Shown: positions 39,125-50,999, counted from the stretch's first letter. The stretch: DNA of 64,000 bases from Solen grandis (GCA_021229015.1 CM037785.1:38684766-38748765), one strand, 5' to 3'. Notes: generated by a model not told the origin, from the sequence alone. Translations and numbers: made by a program.

Positions 39125-39325
39125 ATCATTTTAAGGGTGCCATGGTCCATTGGTAAGGTTCCACACTATGGATCCAGGTTGTGGGTTCAATCCTCATCGG
39201 GGGGAAAGGATTTTTCATGACCTTCCCAGGTTTAAAGTACTGGTCCAACCCAGCAACCATCGAGAGGGATTAGTTTAAGTTATAAGAATTTTGGACCAAA
39301 CAACATAATATAAATAAGTTTAAAC
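39125..39325 (+). mobile_element. tRNA-derived SINE, family 1, copy 3
   Basis: Head 'atggtccattggtaaggttc' and B-box-like 'gtgggttcaatcctc'. The body has 'catgaccttcccag', 'accatcgagagggatta', and the tail 'ataaataagtttaaac'. Confidence 0.75.
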
Positions 39326-39404
39326 TATTATTTGTTGCAATCACTTGCAAGCAAGCTGATCCAGTCTTGCACTCATGAAAAATTTCTCCCTAAAATACCT
39401 ACGA

Positions 39405-39520
39405 GTGTTCTCACGTGTGTCACCTCCTCAAGCGTGACAGAAAAAGTGCGACGGACAGACAGAAGATGGACGATGGAAAAGTGATCCCTATGTATCACCT
39501 CTGCTTACAGCAGGGGGCAG
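39405..39520 (+). mobile_element. Short 'GTGTCACCT' MITE, family E, copy 1
   Basis: Begins 'gagtgttctcacgtgtgtca', then 'aagcgtgacagaaaaagtg' and 'gtgatccctatgtatcacct', and ends 'gcttacagcagg'. In better copies the ends 'gtgtcacctgctg' and 'cagcaggtgacac' are inverted repeats. Copies lie at 44510-44620, 49090-49215, 49909-50025, 53762-53840. Confidence 0.6.
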
Positions 39521-40014
39521 TCTTTTCATTTAGCAATGCTGGGATTCAATCAAATATACAACCTTGTATCATTTTGTTAGGACAGAAAATTAGGGTCCAT
39601 ACTATGAAATTTGCTTTATAATTGAGTGCATTACAATGAAGACTGTTTTAATGGAGTGTTTTGTAAAGGCGTGCATTATAATGGAGAGTTATAATGGAGT
39701 GTGTAATCACAGAGTGTGTTAAAATAGATCTGCACTGTATAAACTTAACAAGTCCTAATTTTACTGAAACCATTTTCATGTGTTTTAATGGAACCCAAAG
39801 GAAAAGTGATGATAAGTTTCCAACAGGTCAGGTCTATAAAATATCTAAAAACTAATTGCAATGTGAGAAGCTGGATTAATGATCAAACCAATCTTCTGAT
39901 CAGTCTGCACATGCAATCAATACAGCACCACAGACTGGGAACCAGCTGAAAACTGCCTGCCATTGCAATAGTGACATGGCCCTGATGCACAATCTCCACA
40001 TCCCATACTAAACA

Positions 40015-40262
40015 CTGCATTCTGCAATAGTGGGCACTCTGGTATGCTCAACTACTGTACTGCTCCTACTTAACATCCTATCTTGTAACATTGCCCCTCC
40101 AACCTTGATGCCACTTGGTGCTATGATCAACTACTGTATTGTTCCTACTAAACACCCACTCTAATATCAGTGCCCCTCCTAACCTTGATGCCACTTGGTG
40201 CTATTTTCAACTACTGTATTGTTCCTACTTAACACCCACTCTAATATCAGTGCCCCTCCTCC
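40015..40262. repeat. 78-bp tandem repeat, about 3 copies
   Basis: 'aaccttgatgccacttggtg', 'caactactgtattgttccta' and 'cactctaatatcagtgcccc' repeat at a spacing of 78 bases (40096 and 40174 for the first word). Confidence 0.9.
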
Positions 40263-40269
40263 CTGTGAC

Positions 40270-42450
40270 ATTTCAAGTCAAGAGATCTTATACTTTTGAG
40301 TTATGTTCCAAACAAAAATTGAGGGTTCATGGGTTTGGGTGCTGATGATTCCTATGTAGCCCCAACTTCTGTGAAGCGGGGATGTAGTAGAGATTTGCTT
40401 TCGTAGAAAACTGACGTCCCTGCACCTTCCCTTCACAAATTTAACTAAGGGCAATTACTCCAAAAATATGCTGTGCAGAGTTCCAGTTCTTGCGCATGAC
40501 ACTTTTCCTCCATGAGATCTATTCACCTGTGAAGTTAACTTTTGAGTAATGCTCTGGATAAAAAGTGTGACAGACGGACGGACTGACAGACAAAATCAGT
40601 GTCTCCCCCATATAAATATGGGGGAAAGAGAAATTGATTAAATATAGAATATGGTATCCCCAAAGCAGGTGCTTGTGGTACCACGTGACAGGTTCTGCAA
40701 CATGGCATCTTCACCTGTTGAAGGTAGCAATTTTGCAAGTTCAGCCTATGAATTTAGCAAATGCAGGAGGAGTAAATGTGATCAGCCAAGTGATGGCAAA
40801 TGAAAATAGAAACATTAAATATAGGTTTTATAAACCTGGTTTCATCACCCGCTGTGACAGTTATGCCTGTGATGAGGAATCCACCCATTTTTTTTTATCC
40901 CCAATCACAAATGTTTGCATTTGGTAACCAAATTCTGTGAACGAGCTGCTTTAAATTGTGGACTTGGTTTGCAATCCATGTAAAATAATGAGAAGGAAGA
41001 AGCATTATCCATACAGATACGTAAGGGAAATGTATCCCCCCGCTCTGCCCACTACACACAAATCCCATGGGTGTTTAAAAGGGAAAATACGTTATCTATC
41101 AATTATTCATGTGATGCAGTGTCTGTCGTGCAGAGACAAATCCAGAATGTAGAATGTGCTTCAAGATGCTGAATTTTCTTGTTGTCATGGTGAAACTAAT
41201 TTTATTTGGGATAAGATCTATTCATACCGTATGATACTTCAATGCTCATGCAATTGCAATGAACCATATACCATTACAGCAATGTTACACCTCAGACTGT
41301 CTAGCGCATATTCAAGATTGAAACAAGCAAGCAACAATTTGTCGGTATCGCCTGATTTGATGCACGCAAATTTTGAAGAGCCTTTGCAAAGTGATAAATA
41401 CTTTACAAACAAAAACTGTGACACTGCCTGAATGCATCCTAGCATGCCACCTGTAAAAACAAAAAATCTAATGTGACATAGATAAAAAAAGATAGGCATC
41501 ATCATCCTACTGAAATTTATGATGGGCTTCAAAAAAATTATTTTGAAAATTTCAATTTTCTACAAAGAGTAATAGGATATCTAATGCAATCAAACCTGTG
41601 AACAAATGTCATGCAGGGGATATTAGGTGGTCAGGGTTGCCTAGTGATCACTGTTCACAGGAAATTTGCACATCTGGGACATGGAATTTACTGACTGCTG
41701 TAAGCAGGTTGTTCAAACATGTTATATTATTATTCTTATTTTTTAACATTAAGAGTAAAACACAATAAAACTCCTACATTATACATAATAGAAAAATTCC
41801 CCTTTTCGCTCTTTCGCACACTATTTTCCCCCTCCTATGGGCCCAGACCCCTTTCCCCCCAAAGTGGTAAAAACACTGGAAGATTTCATTGTTATAAGAT
41901 AATTACATGCATGTTTTTATGAGGGAGAAAAAATTAATGGCCATCAATCTGAAGGATGCCAGTTTATAGAAAGCTATAATTTAACACTTAATTTGGGCTT
42001 GATAATGATATCTATTATTATATGCTAACTGGTGAAAGATTGTGTTCTACCAGTGATCTGTATTCCACAATGTGAGTGATACAGATTTAATGAAACTACT
42101 TACAAAGGGTATGAGATGATGTGTCTTCCATATCCGCTCAAAACAAAACAACTATATTCTATACATAAATTGATATCAAGCATTTATCTTTCTGCACAAA
42201 ATAAATCAAGATATCACTGAAGGTGATAATTACCCCCTTAAGTAGATCTTGACCTTCATTTAATTGAGACATATGTATCAATAATTATTTAAATCCTTTG
42301 AGCCTATGATAATATATCAATTAAACAAAAAATTTTTGGTTGGTTTTTGCAAATTTTATGTCCAAAAAGGGCCACAACTGTGTCAAAACTTTAATGGATT
42401 TTGCTCAAAGATGAAATGGGCCTTATTTTATTAGGATAAGCAAGTGTTTA
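40270..42450. other. No gene seen; dispersed repeat fragments
   Basis: Fragments such as 'tagccccaacttctgtgaagc' (40357-40380) belong to a family also seen at 45060, 52515, 53090 and 55680. ORFs of 60-100 codons here have no recognisable domain, and I do not call them genes. Confidence 0.5.
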
Positions 42451-42592
42451 AACTAGATGTGGGTGTTCCTCGGAACACTTGTGTCGCCTGCATTTAAGCA
42501 TGTTTGATGAAAGAATTGACTAGAAAATCGATCTTTTGACAAATTATTGATAAAGCATAATCTATTTTGTGAGGTACAAAATAACACCAAAT

Positions 42593-42627
<35 letters not shown>

Positions 42628-43566
42628 TTTTTTTGGGGGGGGGGGGGTTTCTTCATCAGAGGAGTGTCAGAATGACTATGAATTCAAAACATTAACTGTA
42701 AGAAAAATTATGACGTCATTAAGCACTTATGACGTTAATTATATATATGTTGCAAGTTTGTAGTCATCATTATCATTATTGAGTTATCATTCTTGTGTAC
42801 TGCACTCAGACCAATGAGATCTATCTACTATAAATGTTTAAGGCAACACTTCAAATACTTTACAAGTTATGCACCACACAAGAATTAAATCCAAAAAAAT
42901 AAACAAAGGGAAATAACTCCAAAAATACAACAGTTATCATTCTTGCACAATGCACTCCATGAGATCTTTCCACCTGTGAGGTTTCAAAGTAATACCTCAA
43001 ATACTTTTCGTGTTATGCTCCAGACAAAAATGAAGTCTGAGTATCAACAAAGGGCAATAACTCAAGGAAAAAGAGAAACAGAGTTATCATTCATGTGCAC
43101 TGCACTCAGACCATTGAGATCTATGAAGTTTCAAGTCAACACCTCAAATACGTTTCGAGTTATGCCCCAGACAAAAATTAAGTCTGAAAATCAACAAAGG
43201 GAAATAACTAAGAAAATATTAAAGTCAGAGTTATCATTCTTGTGCACTGCACTCCACCTCAATGTGATCTATCCATGTTTAAAGTTTCAAGGTGATACCT
43301 CAAATACTTTTTGAGTTATGGTCCGGACAAAAATAAAATCTCAGAATCAACAAAGGGTAATAACTCAGAAAATACGAAAGTCAGAGTTATCATTCTTGTG
43401 CACTGCACTCCACCTCAATGTGATCTATCCATGTTTTAAGTTTCAAGGTGATACCTCAAATACTTTTCGAGTTATGCTCCGGACAAGAAAGTGTGACGCC
43501 GACGACACCGACGACGACGGACAAAGTGATCCCTATGTGTCTGCCATGCTATGCAGGCGACACAAA
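42451..43566. mobile_element. Larger element with 'TGTGTCGCCTGCA' inverted ends
   Basis: The left end has 'ttgtgtcgcctgca' (about 42479-42492) and the right end 'tgcaggcgacaca' (about 43551-43563), 13 bases inverted. The interior is mostly five degenerate units of about 125 bases with 'gagttatcattcttgtgcac', 'tcaaatacttttcgagttat', 'cagacaaaaat' and 'caacaaagg.aataactc'. Ends resemble family E, so it may be its long form. Confidence 0.65.
42593..42649. repeat. Compound (CA)n-(TA)n-T-G microsatellite
   Basis: A CA run, a TA run, eight T and about 13 G in direct succession inside the larger element. Confidence 0.97.
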
Positions 43567-43829
43567 AATGATATAAATCTGTCAACCCATTCATGTTATT
43601 GATCAGACAAAAGCCAACAGACCAACAAGCTCACTCTAATATACCCCTCCAAATTTTGAGTAAAGGTCACCCCTATATACACACACTCCCACCCTCAGCC
43701 CCATTTTTTGTGGGGGTATAATTATTCAATTCTTACTAGTATTTACATATTAAAGAAGGAATTTGTTTTTCATTTTTATGAAATCTTCATAAAATTATGC
43801 AGGGTTAAGTGGCTAACCATTACTTAAAT

Positions 43830-43960
43830 ATAGTACTGTCTGACTTGGATGTCAAGATGTAGACATGTGGCATGATTTCACAGTGGGTCACAGTATCCTG
43901 CCAGTTGACCAACACAAAGATTATACACCAGTACCATTTCCTCTGCTAATGCTAATAAAA
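43830..43960 (-). mobile_element. SINE family 2 fragment
   Basis: Inverted match to the 2543-2815 body: 'gatgtagacatgtggcatga', 'ccacagtgggtcacag', and 'atacaccagtaccattt', which is also seen at 48420-48432. Confidence 0.55.
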
Positions 43961-44105
43961 AGAAATAAATGAAAAGGGTTTACTGGGAGCAATTGTGAAG
44001 TTTCCATGAAACTTCTAATGATTTATTGACTGAATAAGGAAAAGTGCAGACCATGATCAGACTGCATGGATGGTTGCAAAGGCAGCCACATGTTCTAACA
44101 GCATT

Positions 44106-44346
44106 TTAACCCTTTCCCTCATATAGACTCATTTTGACGCACTCATTAGGTACCACATAAAGCCTGATCTGCAGAAAACCACAGTTAAACCTTACCAAAT
44201 TTAATTACAAAATCTTCATTTCCAGACCACTGAGGAGCAGCGAACAGCATAAAACCAGATCAGCCTGCGAGTAACTCGCAGGCTGATCTGGTTTATGCTG
44301 TTCGCATAGGTCTTTTCATGGTGACCTCTATGAGGGAAAGGGTTAA
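44106..44346. mobile_element. TTAA-type MITE, family A, copy 2
   Basis: TTAA on both sides, 'ccctttccctcatatagact' on the left and 'ctatgagggaaaggg' on the right. The full 241-bp form has the 'taccacataaagcctgatct' and 'gatcagcctgcgagtaactc' blocks. Confidence 0.9.
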
Positions 44347-44505
44347 GGATTAATAGTCATACCTAAAATGAATGTAGGACAGAATGTCACAAGCATGGTT
44401 CCTACATAGCCCCCATATGCAATATTAATCTAAGACTTGATTGCTTGAAATTTTTGAAAAGGGTTAAGTATTAATAATTTAATACTTGTTAAACATTATT
44501 AAACA

Positions 44506-44625
44506 AGAGTATTCTTTTGAGCACCTGTGTCACCTGCTGAAGCGTGACAGAAAAAGTGTGATGGACAGACAGACAGACAAAGAAAAAAGTAATCCCTATG
44601 TGTCACCTGTGCTTACAGACTGAAG
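44506..44625 (+). mobile_element. Short MITE, family E, copy 2
   Basis: 'acaagagtattcttttgagc', 'acctgtgtcacctgctgaag', 'cgtgacagaaaaagtgtgat' and 'aatccctatgtgtcacctgt' match the family. The right end is degraded. Confidence 0.6.
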
Positions 44626-44989
44626 GGCCACAATAGCGTCAAACATTTCAAGTGCCATAAAATATAAAAAGAAATAAAAATAGAATACAAATAAAGTGCC
44701 AAATTAATGACACTGTTTACATGAATTATGCACTGTTTGTTTTTAAGATATATTTTGTAAGCATAGGGATATATAAAGCAGTTGTTTGGGTGATTGCATG
44801 ATTCTTTTAGGGTGTCTCAAGTATGCAGCTTGACTGCCTTAACATGCAATACAACTCATACTTTGAAGCTATGTCACCTGAAATTTTTAACAAGATAATG
44901 TATTAAACACTTGTTAAACAATTATTTAAAACAAACAGAAAAATAAATCAAAAAGGTCAACTATCAGGTTTAATACCCACAGTATCCCC

Positions 44990-45090
44990 ACGGCCCTGGC
45001 TTCATGTAATATAAGTGTAGGACAGGACCTGATGGGACGGGATGGGACACGATTCATATATAGCCTCCACTTCTGTGAAACACAGGTATA
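44990..45090 (+). repeat. Dispersed repeat with 'cacttctgtgaa'
   Basis: 'cttcatgtaatataagtgta', 'ggacaggacctgatgggac' and 'tagcctccacttctgtgaa'. Related stretches are at 52430-52530, 53010-53125 and 55610-55700. Confidence 0.6.
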
Positions 45091-45164
45091 ATAACATTAA
45101 AACTTGCTTCTTGTATCAACAAGATGCAGTCATAATAACAACATTAAAAAAACTCTGGTTCTCA

Positions 45165-45480
45165 AAATTCAACAAGGACATCTCAGACGGAACAACTGCG
45201 GATGCAGTATTTGATTACTCAGCATCCGAGTGCAGTGTCCTGCCAGACTGGAGATCAGCCGCCAGCAGTCTGTATCGGTCAGCGACAACACACTTCCACA
45301 CCATACTGACAGCAGCACATTCACCGAGCCTGCCCATCTTCCAGACACAATCAATAACTGTATGGCCATTAACACACTGAATGGAGATAGCAGCTTTGTA
45401 ATTGGCATCCTCACTTATCCTTCCACAGACAACAAATGCACTTCACTCTTATTTCATCATTATCCCAAACTTTGACGTCT
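45165..45480 (+). other. Unassigned GC-richer island, possible coding remnant
   Basis: This stretch is richer in GC than its surroundings and stays open in two plus-strand frames and one minus-strand frame. Plus-strand translations such as 'SASECSVLPDWRSAASSLY' or 'CMAINTLNGDSSFVIGIL' have ordinary protein composition, but I recognise no family. It could be a degraded retroelement piece or a stray exon. Confidence 0.25.
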
Positions 45481-46179
45481 TTGTAAAAAAGAATGACACA
45501 AGGGAGCATCAACAAAAGCACTTTCCTGAGATGCATTGCTTTAAACTAGAGCTTGCATTAAAGGTAATAAATTCGCATGTGGTAGTTCTGTCTTAATTCA
45601 CACCACAAGCTCCCATAGGATCATCAGTTTCTTGTATCTGATGGTTAAGAATTGAATCCTTGATTGAGTTGGGAATTCCATGGAACCATTGAGGTATTAG
45701 TACAACAAAAGTGTAATTTGTTTTCCTTTTTTTTTTTTTTTTTTTGAGGAGTTTAAACCAAGAGCCATTATTTGCACTGGAGATCTTGAAGAAGTGTGAC
45801 TGAATGGGGTGGGAGACAACTATTTAGACAACAGCCAAATTTTCACGATGTGAGCAGGGGTATACATAAATTACATAATGTTAGGGACTTTCCAGTTTTT
45901 GCACTGGAAAGTTTACAGCTTCTTAAACCCATTATCAAAGAATTATTTTCCATTCATCACAAGATCAGTCTACTGCTCACAAGCAGTACCACAAACCCAT
46001 GTGTATCATTTTGTGTAAACTAGGTCAACCACTTACTACCTATAATCCCAGTGTAAGTACTTGATAGCCTGTAATTTAATTTGAGTACTTTGTTAAAACT
46101 TTAAAGGTCCATTGAACACATGATTTTGTCTATAGAAAGTCAGAAGGGCCCATCAGCATAGATCAAAAGAAGGCTGAAG

Positions 46180-47118
46180 GCTGGTTTGGTGTGGCCCTTA
46201 CTGGGCACTGCTTACAATTCACACGCCTGGTTTGGTGTGGCCCTTACTGGGCACTGTTTACAATTCACATGCCTGGTTTGGTGAGGCCCTTACTGGGCAC
46301 TGCTTACTTCTTACACGCCTGGTTTGGTGAGGCCCTTACTGGGCACAGCTTAATACTTACATGCCTGGTTTGGTAAGGCCCTTACTGGGCACTGCTTACT
46401 ACTTACATGCCTGGTTTGGTGAGGCCCTTACTGGGCACTGCTTACTACTTACATGCCTGGTTTGGTGAGGCCCTTACTGGGCACTGCTTACTTCTTACAT
46501 GCCTGGTTTGGTGAGGCCCTTACTGGGCACTGCTTACTACTTACATGCCTGGTTTGGTGAGGCCCTTACTGGGCACTGCTAAATACTTACATGCCTGGTT
46601 TGGTAAGGCCCTTACTGGGCACTGCTTAATACTTACACGCCTGGTTTGGTGAGGCCCTTACTGGTGCTTACTACTTACATGCCTGGTTTGGTGAGGCCCT
46701 TACTGGGCACTGCTTAATACTTACACGCCTGGTTTGGTAAGGCCCTTACTGGGCACTGCTTAATACTTACATGCCTGGTTTGGTGAGGCCCTTACTGGGC
46801 ACTGCTTACTACTTACATGCCTGGTTTGGTGAGGTCCTTACTGGGCACTGCTTACTACTTACATGCCTGGTTTGGTAAGGCCCTTACTGGGCACTGCTTA
46901 ATACTTACATGCCTGGTTTGGTAAGGCCCTTACTGGGCACTGCTTACTACTTACATGCCTGGTTTGGTGAGGCCCTTACTGGGCACTGCTAAATATTTAC
47001 ACGCTGTTTGGTAGGCCTTATGGCACTGCTTAATACTTACATGCCTGGTTTGGTAAGGCCCTTACTGGGCACTGCTTAATACTTACATGCCTGGTTTGGT
47101 GAGGCCCTTACTGGGCAC
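46180..47118. repeat. RTEL1: 46-bp minisatellite carrying splice-donor copies
   Basis: About 20 units with 'acatgcctggtttggtgagg' and 'cccttactgggcactgctta'. On the minus strand each unit reads 'agtgcccagtaagggcctca', the same as the end of the RTEL1-like exon and its donor (47112), and also 'gcatgtaagta', a second strong donor-like string. The array begins exactly at the exon edge, so its founding unit included the junction. Confidence 0.93.
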
Positions 47119-47198
47119 TTCTATCTTATCAATCTCATCTTCAAGGTCTTTGATGGTGGCTTTCAGTCGTAGCAGGTCGTCCAGGCCAAAATCTGGCT
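47112..47198 (-). CDS. RTEL1: RTEL1-like helicase exon (coiled-coil part after the DEAH box)
   Basis: Acceptor 'aaatgttgcag', donor A|GTAAGG. The 87 bases complete the split codon of the previous exon and encode 'EPDFGLDDLLRLKATIKDLE' followed by 'DEIDKIEVP'. In RTEL1 the same place holds 'L...L.dia.LK..l..LE..Id.vE.P', between helicase motif II and the next conserved block. The donor lies at the edge of the 46-bp minisatellite. The following exon should start with two bases of a split codon, and I cannot find it to the left. Confidence 0.82.
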
Positions 47199-48239
47199 CT
47201 GCAACATTTAACAGAATTCAATTGTTCTTTCTTGGCCTGATGATGGAAAATTTTCACAGACAGTTTCTCCCATTGGACACCAGCATGCAGACATTCTGCA
47301 CGTAAGTCAATGAACTGCTACTGAAGATATTTATACTCCAGAAAATGTCACTTTGTCTGAGTTCACGATACCAACTCACATACTGTTGTTAATGCCAGTT
47401 TTTTACACTGACCTTGACCCAAGCTCATTCTCGATGCCAAAGAGCAACACAACAAGTAAACTACCTGTCAGAGGACTAACTGTAGAAAAAATGTTTTCTT
47501 AATGTATACAGCTTGGTGAAAATTTTCAATATAGTGAAGGGAATATATAAGTTTTAGCAAGTTACTAACCCTTTCTCTGCCAACAGGATGGAAGAACCTG
47601 TCCTTCACATAAGACAGTGTATTTGCCAACAAGACGGATTTATTCATTTTGGGGGGTTTCCCATGTCGAAACTTCCATAATAGGTAAACCCCTCTTGTTT
47701 GCAAATACGCTCTCATGTGTAGGACTGGATAGCTCATCCTGCTGGCAGCAAAAGGGAAGCAGACACATTATGCTAGTACAGTAATAGCCTGTAATTTCTA
47801 AGATATTCTTTGGCAAATAGCCTGTTTTTATATGATATGTGACCTGGCAGCAAAAGGGTTAATAAATAAAATTGATTTTATTTCATGCACTCTATCTTTT
47901 TAAAGGAATTTACTCTAGACTAACAAGAGTCATCAATGAACCATGCTACATTGGCTTGACTCAACAATTTGTAATGGGGACCGGGCAACATGCACGATTC
48001 CAATGATGTACCCACTTCCTTGAGAAGCAGAAGTACAAGCTGTCAAATAACATATGCACTGTATATCAAACATTATCCTTCCAACTGATTGGCTAATGGG
48101 AAATTTTTCCCACAGAAAAACCATCTAGAAAATGAACTATGTGACCAGTATAAACCTAGATCAGACAGAGCCGTAGGCTGTCTTCTTTTTCTATTTAACC
48201 TTGAAATAAAAAGAAAATACTGTAATGTTTGTTTGTCCC

Positions 48240-48520
48240 CTCGACAGTATTTCAGTCAATTGGAGAAAATGTTTACTTTAGACAGAAATTGTGCTGCCAC
48301 ACTGCAGTATCACGCTGTAGACATATGGCATGACACCACACCCAATCACATTATCCTGACACCAGGCACACCAGTCCTGGAACTACCCTTGTATGCTGAG
48401 CGCCAAGCAAGAGAGATATACCAGTACCATTTTCTACAACTTTAATAAGTCGCAGCTGCAGATCAAACCTACGACCTCCCACTCCCAAAAGCATTAACCA
48501 CTCTGCTATCAGGGATGGTA
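48240..48520 (-). mobile_element. SINE family 2, full inverted copy
   Basis: On the minus strand the head reads 'tagcagagtggttaatgc' (A box) and 'cgtaggtttgatctgc' (B box). The shared body follows, with 'gcgtgatactgcagtgtgg'. It confirms the tRNA origin of the family at 2543-2815. Confidence 0.75.
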
Positions 48521-48627
48521 AAAAATATACTGTTATCACCTTTCGTAGTGAAAATTCTCTAGTTTCATCTAGCTTTTCTATGGTATACAAGCTGTAAAAT
48601 GATATTATTGAATGTAAAGGGCCCAAC

Positions 48628-48778
48628 CTGGAGCTGAGGAGTCCTCTATGCTTGACCCCGCCTCCTCATCCTGAATCATTCGCAGGAACCTCTCAGAAAT
48701 CTTGGTCAGTTCCTCCATCGCTGTAGCCAGGTCACCTGGTTTCAGGTCAAAAGAGGAGCTGTCTTCGCAAATCTTCTC
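48628..48778 (-). CDS. RTEL1: RTEL1-like helicase exon following motif II
   Basis: Acceptor 'cctacttacag', donor CAG|GTTGGG, 151 bases. It encodes 'EKICEDSSSFDLKPGDLATA', 'MEELTKISERFLRMI' and 'EDSSAP'. The pattern E-K-x-C-E-x-[SA]-S-F-D-L-x-P-x-D-L-A is specific for RTEL1 among FeS DEAH helicases (FANCJ and DDX11 differ here). Phase 0 in and phase 1 out match both neighbours. Confidence 0.9.
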
Positions 48779-48884
48779 CTGTAAGTAGGATAGTTCTTGA
48801 AAATACCAGGAAATCAGTGGGCTGCCACCTCTAGACAGTATCCCTTCAAAGATATTAGAACAAAGAGAGAGAATCATAAAACCA

Positions 48885-49080
48885 AAACGGCACTGTGGTC
48901 CACTGGTAACATTCCTGACTGCTGATTCCTAGGTTGTTGGTTTAGAACCTCATTTAGGCCAAGGACTTTTCAAGACATTCCCAGACCAAGTACTGGTCCA
49001 ACCAAGAAACTGTGGAGAGGAACTACTATTATTTGTAAGAACTTGTCTCCCAATTAATGTAAAATAAATAGGTTCAAAAA
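48885..49080 (+). mobile_element. tRNA-derived SINE, family 1, diverged copy
   Basis: 'actgtggtccactggtaac', 'cattcccagaccaagtactg', 'gtccaaccaagaaactgt', with the tail 'aaaataaataggttcaaa'. More decayed than the copy at 39125. Confidence 0.65.
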
Positions 49081-49087
49081 TAAAACA

Positions 49088-49220
49088 CAAGAGTGTTCTT
49101 CAGAACACAACTGTCACCTTCTGAAGCGACAAAAAAAATGTGTTGGACAGAGAGATGGACAGAAGGACAAACAGACAACAGAAAAGTGATCTCTCTATGT
49201 GATACCACTGCTTACAGTGG
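49088..49220 (+). mobile_element. Short MITE, family E, copy 3
   Basis: 'cacaagagtgttcttcagaa', 'tgtcaccttctgaagcgac' and the right end 'cttacagtgggtgacacaaa'. Confidence 0.6.
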
Positions 49221-49908
49221 GTGACACAAAAAGCAGTCTCTCAGTAATCAGGTTTCAAACTGTTCACACTTCACATAAGAAGCATGTAGCATTGCAAATC
49301 CTGTCCAGACAAGGGAAGTATCCAGTCTGACCAGGAATCTATTTTTATCGGAATGGTAAAAGGATTACATTATATTCGCAGCTGATATCCCAGACTCCTG
49401 GGACCATAACATACCGAAACCATTAGGGATATTATCACTTCTACTGGACCTTCATGGATATTTACACGTCAACCAGACTGGAAGTATTGTGCAATAGTCA
49501 ACAGGGACCAACGCTAACACCTGGTTACCAGTCTGCACACTGCTGTACTCTCCAGGGAACCGTTCAACACTCAATCTGCCTCACATTACATCAAGTGTTA
49601 ATACCATTACAGAAAAATATGTAAAATTTATTATTGCATCATTATGTGCACATTAGAATAAAAAATCTACCTTGTGCATGTGTGTAGACAGTAAAATTAA
49701 TTTCCTCAACAATGATTTGGAAACCGGTCTTTTTCTAACTATTACAGAACTTTCTAGACGGTTGCTATGTTGGACCAGTGCTTTGAGCTTTGACTGTGAA
49801 GAACTCAGCAAACCAGCATGAACTGAAAACCACATCCAAGATGTAGTTAATGGACATTATCACTCAACCATGGAGCTCAGTAAAAGATTTTAATACGTAA
49901 ACACATAA

Positions 49909-50025
49909 ACAAGAGTGTTCTTTTAAGCACATGTGTAACCTGCTGAAGAGGGACACAAAAAGTGTGACAGATACAGAAAAGTGATCCCAATGTGTCATCT
50001 CTGCTTACAGCAGGTGAAACAAAAA
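49909..50025 (+). mobile_element. Short MITE, family E, copy 4
   Basis: 'acaagagtgttcttttaagc', 'tgtgtaacctgctgaag' and the right end 'gcttacagcaggtgaaac', with the two ends inverted to each other. Confidence 0.65.
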
Positions 50026-50145
50026 ACCAACATTAGCAAAGTAATATTTTATTATATGGTCTTGATGATGTATCTATCTCATGTGCACATCATTTATAAA
50101 CTATCAAGGATGACTGAAACAATGTCCATTACTGAGAAAGTACTA

Positions 50146-50372
50146 CTAACCCTTTACCTCATGAATATTCATTCAAAAAATATTATTTATGAATATTTAG
50201 ATTGAATTTTAACAACTGATTGTTCTTAGCCATGCAGACTGTAGAATCTGAGCTACAATACTGTGTGAGCAACCAGAGGAGACCCTGATCAACCAGCTCC
50301 TTAAAGAACTGTCTGATTTGAGTCTGTTTGTTTGCAAATGCGTTAAAAAGCGTCTATGAAATAAAGGGTTTA
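50146..50372. mobile_element. TTAA-type MITE, family B, copy 2
   Basis: 'ccctttacctcatgaat' on the left and 'tatgaaataaaggg' on the right, with flanks now CTAA and TTTA. The core 'gagcaaccagaggagaccct' matches the copy at 38346-38575. Confidence 0.8.
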
Positions 50373-50692
50373 TTGTTGTATTGGAACTATCCCTGCAACA
50401 CTTTTTCAAACAGCTAATTCCAGATGGCAGAGAACCCCTGAGTTCACAGAGGCACCAGTGTAAAACTTGTGATCCTGCTGGGTCTCAAACCCACGTGATA
50501 AGGGGCTGAGTGATAGTAGTAAGGCAGTAACTATAACCACTCAACCACAGACATCCCTATTAATTCTACACATACTCTGCCTGACACACAAATATTTGTA
50601 ATACAACAAACAACAACGGACAAGGAGCTCTCAATGACGATAAAGACATCTTGATTAAATAAACCACATGAGACGTTAACAAGAGCTCTCTG

Positions 50693-50931
50693 TTAACCCT
50701 TTCCTCATACAGGAAACCATGTAAAGACCTATGCGAACAGCATAAAACCAGATCAGCCTGCGAGTAACTCACAGGCTGATCAGGTTGTATGCTTCGCTGC
50801 TCCTCAGTGGTCTGGAAATGAGGATTTTGTAATTAAATTTGGTAAGGTTTAACTGTGGTTTTCTGCAGATCAGGCTTTATGTGGTACCTATTGAGTGCGT
50901 CAAAATGAGTCTATATGAGGGAAAGGGTTAA
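50693..50931. mobile_element. TTAA-type MITE, family A, copy 3 (opposite orientation)
   Basis: TTAA on both sides. The interior is the reverse complement of 44106-44346: 'gatcagcctgcgagtaactc' here precedes 'cttcgctgctcctcagtggt' and 'gatcaggctttatgtggtac'. Confidence 0.9.
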
Positions 50932-50995
50932 CCCTTTACTTCATACAAATAAGCAAACAGAGCAGACCCATATCAGACAACTTCTATAGACCAGC
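50928..50995. mobile_element. TTAA-type MITE, family B, truncated copy
   Basis: 'ccctttacttcatac', 'aagcaaacagagcagaccca' and 'tatcagacaacttctata' are the left part of family B. It uses the same TTAA that ends the family A copy. Confidence 0.75.
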
Positions 50996-50999
50996 TAAA

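Noticed and set aside
42943..43602. Repetitive ORFs 'LSFLCTALHLNVIYPC'
   Set aside because: They follow the ~125-bp sub-repeats of the TIR element and show no protein domain.
46191..46376. ORF with repeating 'GLVRPLLGTA' peptides
   Set aside because: It is a translation of the 46-bp minisatellite.
48351..48626. Minus-strand ORF of 91 codons
   Set aside because: It lies across the SINE family 2 copy and only reaches the edge of the RTEL1-like exon in another frame.
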